The notes under the pieces: generated by a model
What the model was told of the DNA's origin: nothing
Seen by the model: only the letters and a program-made list of their open reading frames with translations
Database searches by the model: none
Position numbers and translations under genes: made by a program
In this document: one piece after another, positions 52,517 to 60,474 of the stretch
Layout: each line of letters opens with the position of its first letter
Position numbering within the stretch: position 1 is the first letter of the stretch
DNA from: Flavobacterium gyeonganense
GTDB lineage: Bacteria > Bacteroidota > Bacteroidia > Flavobacteriales > Flavobacteriaceae
Assembly (NCBI RefSeq): GCF_029625295.1
Contig: NZ_CP121112.1
Span: forward strand, 5,022,001 to 5,086,000
Length of the DNA stretch: 64,000 nucleotides
Reading direction: 5' to 3'

Positions 52517-54793
52517 TTATCTAATTAAATCAAATCGATCCAGATTCATTACTTTATTCCATACAGCAACAAAATCATTGATAAATTTTTCCTGTGCATC
52601 ACTGCTTGCGTAAACCTCGGCAATAGCTCTTAATTCTGAATTAGATCCAAAAACAAGATCTGCACGTGTACCAATCCATTTTGGCTGACCCGTATTGCGA
52701 TCGTTTCCGGCATAAAGTTCCTTGTCATCAGATAAAGCCTGCCATTTTGTATTCATATCCAGTAAATTCACAAAGAAATCATTGGTAAGCTGACCCGGAC
52801 GATGGGTGAAAACACCATTTTTACTTCCGTCAGTGTTTATATCCAGAACACGTAACCCACCTAAAAGTACGGTAAGTTCAGGTGCAGTAAGTGTCAGTAA
52901 ATTTGCTTTATCTATAAGAAGTTCCTCAGTAGATACTGTCGATTTTGTACTTCTATAATTACGGAATCCGTCTGCTTTAGGCTCCAGATAACCAAAAGAT
53001 TCAACATCTGTCTGTTCCTGGGAAGCATCCATTCTGCCCGGAGCAAAAGAAATACTAACGGAATATCCCGCATTCTTAACAGCATTTTCTACACCTGCAT
53101 TACCCGCTAAAACGATTAAATCTGCCAATGAAACTTTTTTGTCATTTCCTTGTGCAGCATTAAATTCTGTTTGAATACTTTCAAGTTTGTCTAAAACCTG
53201 TTTAAGCTGCGCCGGATTATTTACCTTCCAGTCTTTTTGAGGAGCCAGCCTTATTCGTGCTCCATTTGCTCCTCCGCGCTTATCCGAACCTCTAAAAGTG
53301 GATGCCGATGCCCACGAAGTAGCAACTAACTGTGAAATACTTAAGCCTGAATTCAGTATTTTTTCTTTCAATTGAGTAATGTCATTTTCATCAATCAACG
53401 TATGATTAACCTCAGGAATAGGATCCTGCCATAATAATTCTTCCTGAGGCACATCAGAACCCAGATAACGTGAACGTGGTCCCATATCCCTATGTGTCAG
53501 TTTAAACCATGCACGTGCAAAAGCATCTGCAAAAGCATCCGGATTTTCAAGAAATTTGCGGGAAATCTTCTCGTAAGCAGGATCAAATCGTAATGATAAG
53601 TCAGTTGTAAGCATCGTCGGTAAATGCTTTTTAGCACTATCAAATGCGTCTGGAATAACAGGTTCTGCATTTTTGGCTACCCACTGGTGAGCGCCGGCAG
53701 GACTTTTGGAAAGTTCCCATTCAAAACCAAACAAATTTTCGAAGAAATTATTACTCCATTGCGTTGGCGTTTTTGTCCACGTTACTTCCAATCCGCTTGT
53801 GATGGTGTCAGGGCCTTTACCTGAACCAAAACTATTTTGCCAGCCAAAGCCCTGTAACTCTATACCTGATGCTTCCGGCTCTTTATCTACGTGATCTGAA
53901 GAAGCAGCCCCATGAGTTTTACCAAATGTGTGTCCTCCAGCAATTAGCGCTACTGTTTCTTCATCATCCATTGCCATACGGCCAAAAGTATCCCGTATAT
54001 CTTTGGCAGCCAGAATAGGATCCGGGTTGCCATCAGGTCCTTCAGGATTTACATATATAAGTCCCATTTGTACTGCTGCAAGCGGTTTTTCCAGATTTCT
54101 GGTATGAACTTGACCATCTGCATTGTCATCAGATGATACTACTCCATGATCTTTCGGTATTCCATCTGAACCATCAGCATAACGTTCATCTCCTCCGAGC
54201 CATGTGGTTTCAGAACCCCAGTAAACTGATTCGTCCGGTTCCCACACGTCTGCTCTTCCTCCGGCAAAACCGAATGTTTTAAAACCCATAGATTCCAAGG
54301 CAACGTTTCCTGTTAATATCATTAAATCTGCCCACGATATTTTTCGCCCGTATTTTTGCTTGATTGGCCATAAAAGTCTTCTGGCTTTATCCAGACTTAC
54401 ATTGTCAGGCCAACTGTTTAAGGGAGCGAAACGCTGTTGTCCGGCACCGGCTCCACCTCTTCCATCATGAACACGATATGTTCCGGCACTGTGCCATGCC
54501 ATACGAATAAACAAACCACCATAATGACCAAAATCTGCTGGCCACCAGTCCTGAGAATCCGTCATAAGCTCATGCAAATCCTTTTTTACAGCTTCAAGGT
54601 CAAGAGTTTTAAAAGCTTCTGCATAATCAAAATCATTTCCCATTGGATCTGATAAAGAGGAATTCTGTCTCAGGATGTTTATTTTTAACTGTTTCGGCCA
54701 CCAGTCACTGTTTTTTGTTCCTGAGGCCGCGACTTTGTCTATACTGCCATTATGAAAAGGGCACTTACTAATGTCATTTGATTGATTTTCCAT
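52517..54793 (-). CDS. katG: Catalase-peroxidase KatG
   Basis: A 758-residue haem enzyme that removes hydrogen peroxide as catalase and peroxidase. Distal haem residues Arg97, Trp100 and His101 are in the motif RMAWHSAGTYR. The cross-linked Trp-Tyr-Met set can be traced to that Trp, the Tyr of MGLIYVNPEGPDG and the Met of GRMAMDD. The proximal His is in ALIAGGHTFGKTHG. The C-terminal half is the usual degenerate second peroxidase domain. There is no signal peptide, so it is cytoplasmic. The length is normal. It is transcribed alone. Iron-uptake genes and KatG often share peroxide or iron control, but no operator copy lies upstream of this gene. Confidence 0.97.
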   Translation of the reverse strand: MENQSNDISKCPFHNGSIDKVAASGTKNSDWWPKQLKINILRQNSSLSDPMGNDFDYAEAFKTLDLEAVKKDLHELMTDSQDWWPADFGHYGGLFIRMAWHSAGTYRVHDGRGGAGAGQQRFAPLNSWPDNVSLDKARRLLWPIKQKYGRKISWADLMILTGNVALESMGFKTFGFAGGRADVWEPDESVYWGSETTWLGGDERYADGSDGIPKDHGVVSSDDNADGQVHTRNLEKPLAAVQMGLIYVNPEGPDGNPDPILAAKDIRDTFGRMAMDDEETVALIAGGHTFGKTHGAASSDHVDKEPEASGIELQGFGWQNSFGSGKGPDTITSGLEVTWTKTPTQWSNNFFENLFGFEWELSKSPAGAHQWVAKNAEPVIPDAFDSAKKHLPTMLTTDLSLRFDPAYEKISRKFLENPDAFADAFARAWFKLTHRDMGPRSRYLGSDVPQEELLWQDPIPEVNHTLIDENDITQLKEKILNSGLSISQLVATSWASASTFRGSDKRGGANGARIRLAPQKDWKVNNPAQLKQVLDKLESIQTEFNAAQGNDKKVSLADLIVLAGNAGVENAVKNAGYSVSISFAPGRMDASQEQTDVESFGYLEPKADGFRNYRSTKSTVSTEELLIDKANLLTLTAPELTVLLGGLRVLDINTDGSKNGVFTHRPGQLTNDFFVNLLDMNTKWQALSDDKELYAGNDRNTGQPKWIGTRADLVFGSNSELRAIAEVYASSDAQEKFINDFVAVWNKVMNLDRFDLIR

Positions 54794-55176
54794 ACTATAC
54801 TTTTTTTAATTTTTTAGGATTAACCGAAAACGAATTTAAGAACTAAACGATTAGACTTTATGCTTGTTTTATATTATATCAATCTACTTTAATAGATAAA
54901 ATCTATTGAAAAAAAACATTTCAAAACTCTATAAAATTATTCGAATAAAAATTTATAACTAAAATTACAAAAAATACTTTTTAATTTTTATGAGTATTAT
55001 CTTAAAAAAATAAGCTCCAAACAAATTAAGTTTAGACTACTAACAATTTAATAATAATGAAGATCATGTAAAAAACAGGAATTATTATATAAACAACCAA
55101 TTAAGAATTATAACTTTATTTAGGATAAAATGAATACTATTTGATTGAATTTATAATAGTTATAAAATAATTTACA
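54794..55176. other. 383-base divergent spacer between katG and the GH130 gene
   Basis: Very AT-rich. It contains an ATTTAGGATAAAAT stretch (about 55119-55132) that partly resembles the complement of the TCTAAATAA core, but it does not match the full block. I see no gene or clear promoter. Confidence 0.4.
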
Positions 55177-56232
55177 ATGAGCGATATAGCACACCGATTT
55201 CCCGAAAATCCAATATTAATGCCTAAAGATCTTAAATCAAGCACACCTGATTTACAAATTATCAGTCTTTTAAATCCTGGTGTTTTTGTATTTGAAAACA
55301 AAACATGGCTTTTGGTACGGGTCGCCGAAAGTATTGCGCAAAAGGAAGGTGTTATTTTTTTTCCTGTGATTAATGAATTAGGGAAAGTAGAAATTATTAA
55401 AATCCCTTTGAATGATCCTGATCTTGTAGCTACGGATGCCCGCATTGTTCAATATAAAGGTCTGGATTATTTAACTACGCTTTCACATTTACGCATTCTG
55501 TGCAGTGATGATGGCATTCATTTTTATGAACCTGAAGATTATAATTCTTTATTTGGTTCAGGTAAGCTTGAACAATTTGGTATAGAAGATGCACGGGTCA
55601 GCAAGTTGGAAAACACTTACTATATTACCTACACTGCGGTTTCTGCCAATGGTGTTGGCGTTGGATTACGTACGACCACGGACTGGAAAAATTTTGAACT
55701 CAAAGGCATGATATTTCCTCCGCACAATAAAGATTGTGCCATTTTTGAAGAAAAAATAAATGGCAAGTTCTACGCTCTGCATCGCCCTTCAAGTCCGCAG
55801 ATTGGAGGTAATTTTATTTGGTTAGCCCAATCTCCTGACGGTGTACATTGGGGAAACCATCAGTTTCTCGTTGGAACCAGAAAAGGACTTTGGGACAGCG
55901 CCAGAGTTGGTGCAGGTGCAGCCCCGATTAAAACAGATAAAGGCTGGCTCGAGATATATCACGGAGCAAATGCAGAACACCAATATTGCCTGGGGGCTTT
56001 TTTAATGGATTTAAATGATCCGTCAAAAGTAATTGCCCGCACTTTGGATCCAATTATGATGCCGCAGGAAAATTATGAACTAAGCGGTTTTTTTGGCTAT
56101 GTGGTTTTTACTAATGGACATGTTGTAGAAGGAGACAAACTTACTATGTATTATGGAGCGGCTGATGAATTTGTCTGTGGGGCTCATTTTTCTATTGCTG
56201 AAATTTTATCTTGCCTGGTTAACGAATCCTGA
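55177..56232 (+). CDS. GH130 family beta-mannoside phosphorylase or hydrolase
   Basis: A 351-residue cytoplasmic protein (no signal peptide) with a five-bladed propeller fold. The conserved GIEDARV motif (about 128-134) carries the catalytic Asp of GH130. LHRPSSP and LEIYHGAN keep the Arg, His and Tyr that line the phosphate site in the phosphorylases, so phosphorolysis of beta-mannosides is more likely than hydrolysis; I infer this from motifs only. No other mannan gene is next to it. It would release mannose 1-phosphate from beta-1,4- or beta-1,2-mannosides. It starts 383 bases from katG in the opposite direction. Confidence 0.85.
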   Translation: MSDIAHRFPENPILMPKDLKSSTPDLQIISLLNPGVFVFENKTWLLVRVAESIAQKEGVIFFPVINELGKVEIIKIPLNDPDLVATDARIVQYKGLDYLTTLSHLRILCSDDGIHFYEPEDYNSLFGSGKLEQFGIEDARVSKLENTYYITYTAVSANGVGVGLRTTTDWKNFELKGMIFPPHNKDCAIFEEKINGKFYALHRPSSPQIGGNFIWLAQSPDGVHWGNHQFLVGTRKGLWDSARVGAGAAPIKTDKGWLEIYHGANAEHQYCLGAFLMDLNDPSKVIARTLDPIMMPQENYELSGFFGYVVFTNGHVVEGDKLTMYYGAADEFVCGAHFSIAEILSCLVNES

Positions 56233-56282
56233 TAGTCTTTATTACTCATTTAGTTATTAATCGAATAGTTTCAAAAAAATAA

Positions 56283-56312
56283 AACCTGCAAAATAATTTA
56301 CAGGCTTTTAAA
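56283..56312 (+). terminator. Probable terminator after the GH130 gene
   Basis: CCTGCAAA / TTTACAGG stem (56285-56304) with one mismatch and a T4 run, about 50 bases after the stop. Confidence 0.5.
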
Positions 56313-56332
56313 ACTGATAAGGTTAAAGTGTT

Positions 56333-56686
56333 TTATTTTTCTTTATTTTTAGCAGGCTTAACATCGACGCTGTCTTTTCTTACTCCTGAAGAGCTTGTGT
56401 ATACAGATCCGTCATTAGGTTCAGGACCAGGCCCACTTCCTGTACCAGCACTGCTAGCATTTGAGTTGTTTGTACCGTTATTAACTTTAGGGGTGTTACT
56501 TCCTGTTACATTAGCTCCATTATTTTTATCGGTGTTTGTTGTATCTGAGATTGTGCCTGTTGTATCAACTATAGTCTTATGTGTATCAATTTCATCACTG
56601 TACCCATCCTGATTATTTTTACACGAAGAAAATACTCCCATTATAATAAGCAGTAATATGACGTTTGATTTAAATAGTGTTTTCAT
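56333..56686 (-). CDS. Low-complexity lipoprotein
   Basis: A 117-residue lipoprotein: signal about 1-20 with lipobox GVFSSC (Cys about 22), then a disordered chain rich in Thr, Asn, Asp, Ser and Gly (about 30-105) and a Lys-rich end. No domain is recognisable. It would be displayed on a membrane as a flexible tail. An open frame on the other strand (56328-56612) overlaps it; the minus-strand reading is preferred because it has a proper lipoprotein signal. It is a single gene. Confidence 0.65.
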   Translation of the reverse strand: MKTLFKSNVILLLIIMGVFSSCKNNQDGYSDEIDTHKTIVDTTGTISDTTNTDKNNGANVTGSNTPKVNNGTNNSNASSAGTGSGPGPEPNDGSVYTSSSGVRKDSVDVKPAKNKEK

Positions 56687-56828
56687 AATATTTGGTTTTT
56701 AAGCTTAAAACTCAAATTTAAATGATGAAAAAGTGATTTTTTTACATAATTATTCTTTTATCTTACAGAAATAAATAATGGTATATCAATATTTTAAAGT
56801 GCAACTATATAATAACGCAACTAATTCA

Positions 56829-56860
56829 TAAAAAAACTCCATTAAAAAATAATGGAGTAT
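56829..56860 (-). terminator. Terminator after the dioxygenase gene (minus strand)
   Basis: A 9-bp perfect stem ACTCCATTA (56836-56844) / TAATGGAGT (56850-56858), followed on the minus strand by T7. It is 38 bases after the dioxygenase stop. Confidence 0.85.
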
Positions 56861-56897
56861 GGAAGTGTAATGAGTTTATGGTATTGACAACCTACAT

Positions 56898-58022
56898 CTA
56901 AATTTCATCCAGATCAAATATTTTCCCTAAGTGTTCTTCCATAATAAAATAAGGATTATTGGTTTGTGTGACAGCTCTGATGTGAATAAGACTTGTTTTA
57001 CTCATCATTCTGAGCATCTGCCTGCGTTCACATTTTATAATCTCGCCATTTTCTATTCGCTGGCCGGCAACAAAAGCACTTCGTCCATGCGCGCACAAAT
57101 GATTGTTTACAAAAATAAGATCTCCTGAGTTAGGAATGTAATCACTATTAATCAGCGTTTTTGCTTCGTCCCAAAAATCCATTAAGTTATTAAGGGCTTC
57201 AGATGACTGTCCGGCATTTTCATTAAAAATTTGCTCAGCAGCATCAAAACGAATAAAAGGAAGTTCTCTGTTTCCGTACAATACAGACGCTAATGGTCCG
57301 GAGTCTGAAGTATCTTCATCTTCATAATTGGCATCTTTTGGACACTGATAAATAGGTTCAAATAGCTTTTTCATTACGTCATTAATCTCTCCATGCGAAC
57401 GAATAGAATATAACGTTGAAGGCACTCTTTCTTCATTTCTTAGATAAAGAAAACTCAAAAAATCGGCCTGATGTGATAAAAAGGCATCCTCAGTATGCAC
57501 AAATAAATCCGTTTTAGAGCCGGATCCTGTCTGCGTCATAGACATTTTTTCATCCGGAATTACAGCATGCATGAGTCCGCCACCCTTTCTTTGAGCATAA
57601 TACTGCACAGGTTTAGAAGGTACGGCTCCGTGAAGCAGCGAACAGATAAAACCATATTTATTTAACTTTCCATAATCTGCTCCCTGCCAGTTTGGTGGAG
57701 TGGGTCCCAAATCATCCTGATCGACTTCTAAAAGTCCTTTAAAGACAATTGCACCATATTGTTCAGCTGAAAAATCGGTTCCAAACTGACTCAAAATTCG
57801 GGTAATACGTTCCGGTAATAATTGAAAAGCATGGAGATGAAGAGACGATATATATTCAGGATTTTCATAATTGCCAAATGCTTTCATCAAAAGGCTGCCC
57901 ACATTAGATAAAATATTTCTCTCCTGAGGTGTTATTTCTATTATTAAAGGCTTTGTAGGAATATCAAAAGACAATGGTTCATCAGTAGGTCTTTCAATTG
58001 AAATAATTGATTGTGCTTTCAT
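56898..58022 (-). CDS. 2-oxoglutarate/Fe(II) dioxygenase, clavaminate-synthase-like (lysine-hydroxylase type)
   Basis: A 374-residue cytoplasmic enzyme of the TauD/clavaminate-synthase-like group that hydroxylates unactivated carbons of free amino acids. Iron ligands: the HTE of LFVHTEDAFLSHQADF (about residues 177-179) and the distal His of NNHLCAHGRSAF (about 310). The Arg of the following GQRIENGEIIKCERRQMLR segment would bind 2-oxoglutarate. HxE rather than HxD is usual in the asparagine, arginine and lysine hydroxylases of this group. Lysine 4-hydroxylases (KDO enzymes) characterised from Flavobacterium and Chitinophaga look closest in my memory. It is divergent from, and shares operators with, a siderophore operon whose decarboxylase would act on lysine, so hydroxylysine is the expected product. 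Substrate and position need proof. Confidence 0.82.
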   Translation of the reverse strand: MKAQSIISIERPTDEPLSFDIPTKPLIIEITPQERNILSNVGSLLMKAFGNYENPEYISSLHLHAFQLLPERITRILSQFGTDFSAEQYGAIVFKGLLEVDQDDLGPTPPNWQGADYGKLNKYGFICSLLHGAVPSKPVQYYAQRKGGGLMHAVIPDEKMSMTQTGSGSKTDLFVHTEDAFLSHQADFLSFLYLRNEERVPSTLYSIRSHGEINDVMKKLFEPIYQCPKDANYEDEDTSDSGPLASVLYGNRELPFIRFDAAEQIFNENAGQSSEALNNLMDFWDEAKTLINSDYIPNSGDLIFVNNHLCAHGRSAFVAGQRIENGEIIKCERRQMLRMMSKTSLIHIRAVTQTNNPYFIMEEHLGKIFDLDEI

Positions 58023-58183
58023 TTTTTAATCCGTTTTTAGGTTATTAAAATACAATTGAAACATTAAATACAATACTCTAAAAACAAGCATCATATAAAA
58101 CTATTCCGGGATCTAAATTTTATTCATGTACGTGTATTCGTATAAAATTATTCATATTTATTTTTTTTATTCATTTTAATTTA

Positions 58184-58191
58184 TACATTTG
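58184..58191 (+). promoter_or_regulatory. -7 element TACATTTG of the siderophore operon
   Basis: An exact TAnnTTTG match, followed at once by operator copy 6. The -33 region is a run of T without a clear TTTG. The predicted transcript start, near 58197, gives a leader of about 85 bases. Confidence 0.55.
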
Positions 58192-58212
58192 TTTTTACTT
58201 AGTCTAAATAAG
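58192..58212 (+). promoter_or_regulatory. Putative iron-regulator operator, copy 6
   Basis: Core TCTAAATAA at 58203-58211, directly over the predicted start of the plus-strand transcript. Confidence 0.6.
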
Positions 58213-58221
58213 ATTTACTTA

Positions 58222-58252
58222 CAAATATATTTTTAATTAATCTAAATAACAA
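58222..58252 (-). promoter_or_regulatory. Candidate minus-strand promoter of the dioxygenase gene
   Basis: -7 TATATTTG (complement of 58222-58229) and -33 TTG (complement of 58250-58252), with a 20-base gap. Operator copy 7 fills the gap. Its transcript would face that of the siderophore operon. Confidence 0.5.
58230..58250 (+). promoter_or_regulatory. Putative iron-regulator operator, copy 7
   Basis: Core TCTAAATAA at 58241-58249, 38 bases from copy 6. It lies inside the candidate minus-strand promoter and 30 bases before the first gene of the siderophore operon. Confidence 0.6.
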
Positions 58253-58281
58253 TAAATTTCTTAGAAAAATTTAAAAAAAAT

Positions 58282-58917
58282 ATGAAAATTAAAGACAATC
58301 CCAGTAAAACCGGAGTTTCAGATTATTCTGATAAATCAAAAAAAAATTCAGAAAATATTCGAAACAGAAGAAGCATTTTTGGTGATCAATTTGCAAAGGG
58401 AGAATTGCCTGATGAACTTCTCGACGAAATTTTAATAAACGCTACCTGGGCACCTAATCACAAAATGACTGAACCCTGGAGATTCGTTGTTTTAAGAGGA
58501 AAGTATCTAGAAAAATATGGCGAATACATGGCCAATTATTACAAAGACTACTATGCAAAGGAACTCACACCTGAGGCATTAGACAAAAAACTGGATTTTC
58601 TCCGAAACTATCCTTTGAATGCGGTCTGTTTGATCGGAATAATACTCGTTCGAAACACCAAGATCAATCTTCCTGAATGGGAAGAAATTGCTGCTGTATC
58701 ATCTGCTGTACAAAATATGGCACTAACGTGTACAGCTAACAATATTGGAAGTTACTGGAGTACCAAAAATGTGGCTATTGATTATGTGAGCGAATTTGGT
58801 CTTGCTGAAAACGAAAAGTCTTTAGGTCTTCTCTATCTGGGATATTATGCGGAGAATTTAAAAATATCCAAAAAGAAGAGAACTCCTTTATCTAAAAAAG
58901 TGATTTATCTGCAATAA
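58282..58917 (+). CDS. Nitroreductase-family FMN oxidoreductase
   Basis: A 211-residue cytoplasmic flavoprotein. The N-terminal NIRNRRSIFGDQF and WAPNHKMTEPWRFVVLRG are the FMN-binding motifs of the YdjA-like nitroreductases, and the C-terminal half has the family's NIGSYWSTKNVAI. It is the first gene of the operon, 30 bases before the decarboxylase gene, downstream of two operator copies. A ferric-siderophore reductase or an FMN-dependent tailoring step is possible. Nitroreductases are not a standard part of hydroxamate siderophore clusters, so its job here is an open question. Confidence 0.83.
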   Translation: MKIKDNPSKTGVSDYSDKSKKNSENIRNRRSIFGDQFAKGELPDELLDEILINATWAPNHKMTEPWRFVVLRGKYLEKYGEYMANYYKDYYAKELTPEALDKKLDFLRNYPLNAVCLIGIILVRNTKINLPEWEEIAAVSSAVQNMALTCTANNIGSYWSTKNVAIDYVSEFGLAENEKSLGLLYLGYYAENLKISKKKRTPLSKKVIYLQ

Positions 58918-58947
58918 ATTATTAACAAACCTTAAATAAAACCCATT

Positions 58948-60474
58948 ATGAACAACACATTAATGAATGATGAGGCACAAAAAAAATCGGTGCTTACACC
59001 CGATCAGGATTATTATAAAGATATTTTTCATCAACATGCTAATGATGAATATGCTGAAGCCATACAATTAGCGCAAAACCGTGTTTCGGACTTTCTACAA
59101 AACAACCGAAAACCTTTCAGCGGAATCAGACCTGATGAAATGAAATCTAAAGTAGAAAATGTAGATTTAGACACTCCCCTTCCCGATTATGAAAGCCTGC
59201 TTAATGAAGCAGATGAACTGTATGTAAAACATGCTACAGCCTATCATTTACCAGAATATATTGCGCATTTAAATTGCCCTGTGGTAATTCCGGCACTGGC
59301 AGCCGAAGTATTGATTAGCGCCATAAATTCATCTCAGGATACTTATGATCAGAGCGCCGGAGGTACTTTTATTGAACGAAAATTAATCGACTGGACCAGC
59401 AAACAAATTGGTTATTCTGAAAATGCGGATGGTATTTTTACTGCCGGAGGTTCCCAAAGTAATTTAATGGGATTATTACTTGCAAGAGATTATTTTTCTC
59501 TTGAATATCAAAAATGGAACATCAAACTTGACGGCCTTCCGCATGATGCGAGTAAGTTTAGAATTTTTGTTTCGGATAAGGCACATTTCAGTAATCATAA
59601 AAATGCATGGATTTTGGGACTTGGCGAACAAGCCATTGTTCACGTTGGTGTAGATTCGAGATATCGAATGGATCCTAAACAGCTTGAAAAAGCAATTGCT
59701 GCAGAAATAGAAAAAGGCAATATTCCGATTGCTATTACAGCCACAGCGGGAACTACAGATTTTGGAAATGTCGATCCATTAACTGAAATAGCCCATATTG
59801 CCAACCGTCACAATTTATGGCTTCATGTTGACGCCGCTTATGGCTGCGGATTATTGCTGACAGAAAAATACAGATATCTTTTAAACGGTATCGAACTTGC
59901 AGATTCCGTAACCATTGACTATCACAAGTCTTTCTTTCAGCCAATTAGCAGCAGTGCATTCATCGTAAAAAATAAACTCCATCTTAACATTATCAAGCAT
60001 CACGCCGATTATTTGAATCCAAAAGAGCAGGATTATGACGCACTTCCGGCGCAAATCAACAAATCCATTATTCAGAGTACCCGTCGTTTTGATGCGCTTA
60101 AACTTTGGTTTACGCTTCGTTATATGGGTAAAGAAAAGCTTGGGCAATATACGGACACGATCATAGAAACAGCACAACAAACAGCCAATTACCTGGAAAA
60201 TGATGAAAATTTTGAGCTTTTATGCCACTCAGATATGGGCGTATTGGTCTTCCGTTACATCAACGGTCTTGATCCGGCTAATTATTGCAGCATCAATCAG
60301 TACATCAAAGAAAAATTATTTTTTAGCGGAGAAGTTTTGGTTGCCAGCACTAAAGTAAATGGAAATTTCTATCTCAAATTCACCATTTTCAATCCTTTGA
60401 CTACGCTTAATGACATCAAAAATATACTTAACCTCATTAAACAAAACGGAAATGAATACCAACAACTCAACTAA
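58948..60474 (+). CDS. PLP-dependent amino-acid decarboxylase of siderophore pathway (lysine / hydroxylysine type)
   Basis: A 508-residue cytoplasmic enzyme of the group II decarboxylases. PLP-site motifs: TAGGSQSNLMGLLLARD (about 170-186), HVDAAYGCG (about 292-300) and IDYHKSFFQPISSSAF with the Schiff-base Lys at about 329. The same family includes the cadaverine- and diaminopropane-forming enzymes of desferrioxamine, bisucaberin and rhizobactin clusters (DesA, RhbB). It makes the diamine that is then N-hydroxylated and acylated. Its end overlaps the next gene by 23 bases, giving coupled translation. Given the lysine-hydroxylase-like gene next door, hydroxylysine may be the true substrate. 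Confidence 0.9.
   Translation: MNNTLMNDEAQKKSVLTPDQDYYKDIFHQHANDEYAEAIQLAQNRVSDFLQNNRKPFSGIRPDEMKSKVENVDLDTPLPDYESLLNEADELYVKHATAYHLPEYIAHLNCPVVIPALAAEVLISAINSSQDTYDQSAGGTFIERKLIDWTSKQIGYSENADGIFTAGGSQSNLMGLLLARDYFSLEYQKWNIKLDGLPHDASKFRIFVSDKAHFSNHKNAWILGLGEQAIVHVGVDSRYRMDPKQLEKAIAAEIEKGNIPIAITATAGTTDFGNVDPLTEIAHIANRHNLWLHVDAAYGCGLLLTEKYRYLLNGIELADSVTIDYHKSFFQPISSSAFIVKNKLHLNIIKHHADYLNPKEQDYDALPAQINKSIIQSTRRFDALKLWFTLRYMGKEKLGQYTDTIIETAQQTANYLENDENFELLCHSDMGVLVFRYINGLDPANYCSINQYIKEKLFFSGEVLVASTKVNGNFYLKFTIFNPLTTLNDIKNILNLIKQNGNEYQQLN

Noticed and set aside
55119..55132. ATTTAGGATAAAAT upstream of the GH130 gene, similar to the complement of the operator core
   Set aside because: One core base differs, the flanking arm does not fit and the gene has no iron link.
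56328..56612. 94-codon open frame on the plus strand, with hydrophobic stretches
   Set aside because: It is the mirror of the lipoprotein gene on the minus strand, whose signal and lipobox are convincing; the open frame results from its Ser/Thr/Asn-rich composition.
60410..60451. Upstream start extending the synthetase by 14 residues
   Set aside because: It would deepen the overlap with the decarboxylase gene and the added residues are not part of the family; the ATG at 60452 gives a normal start.
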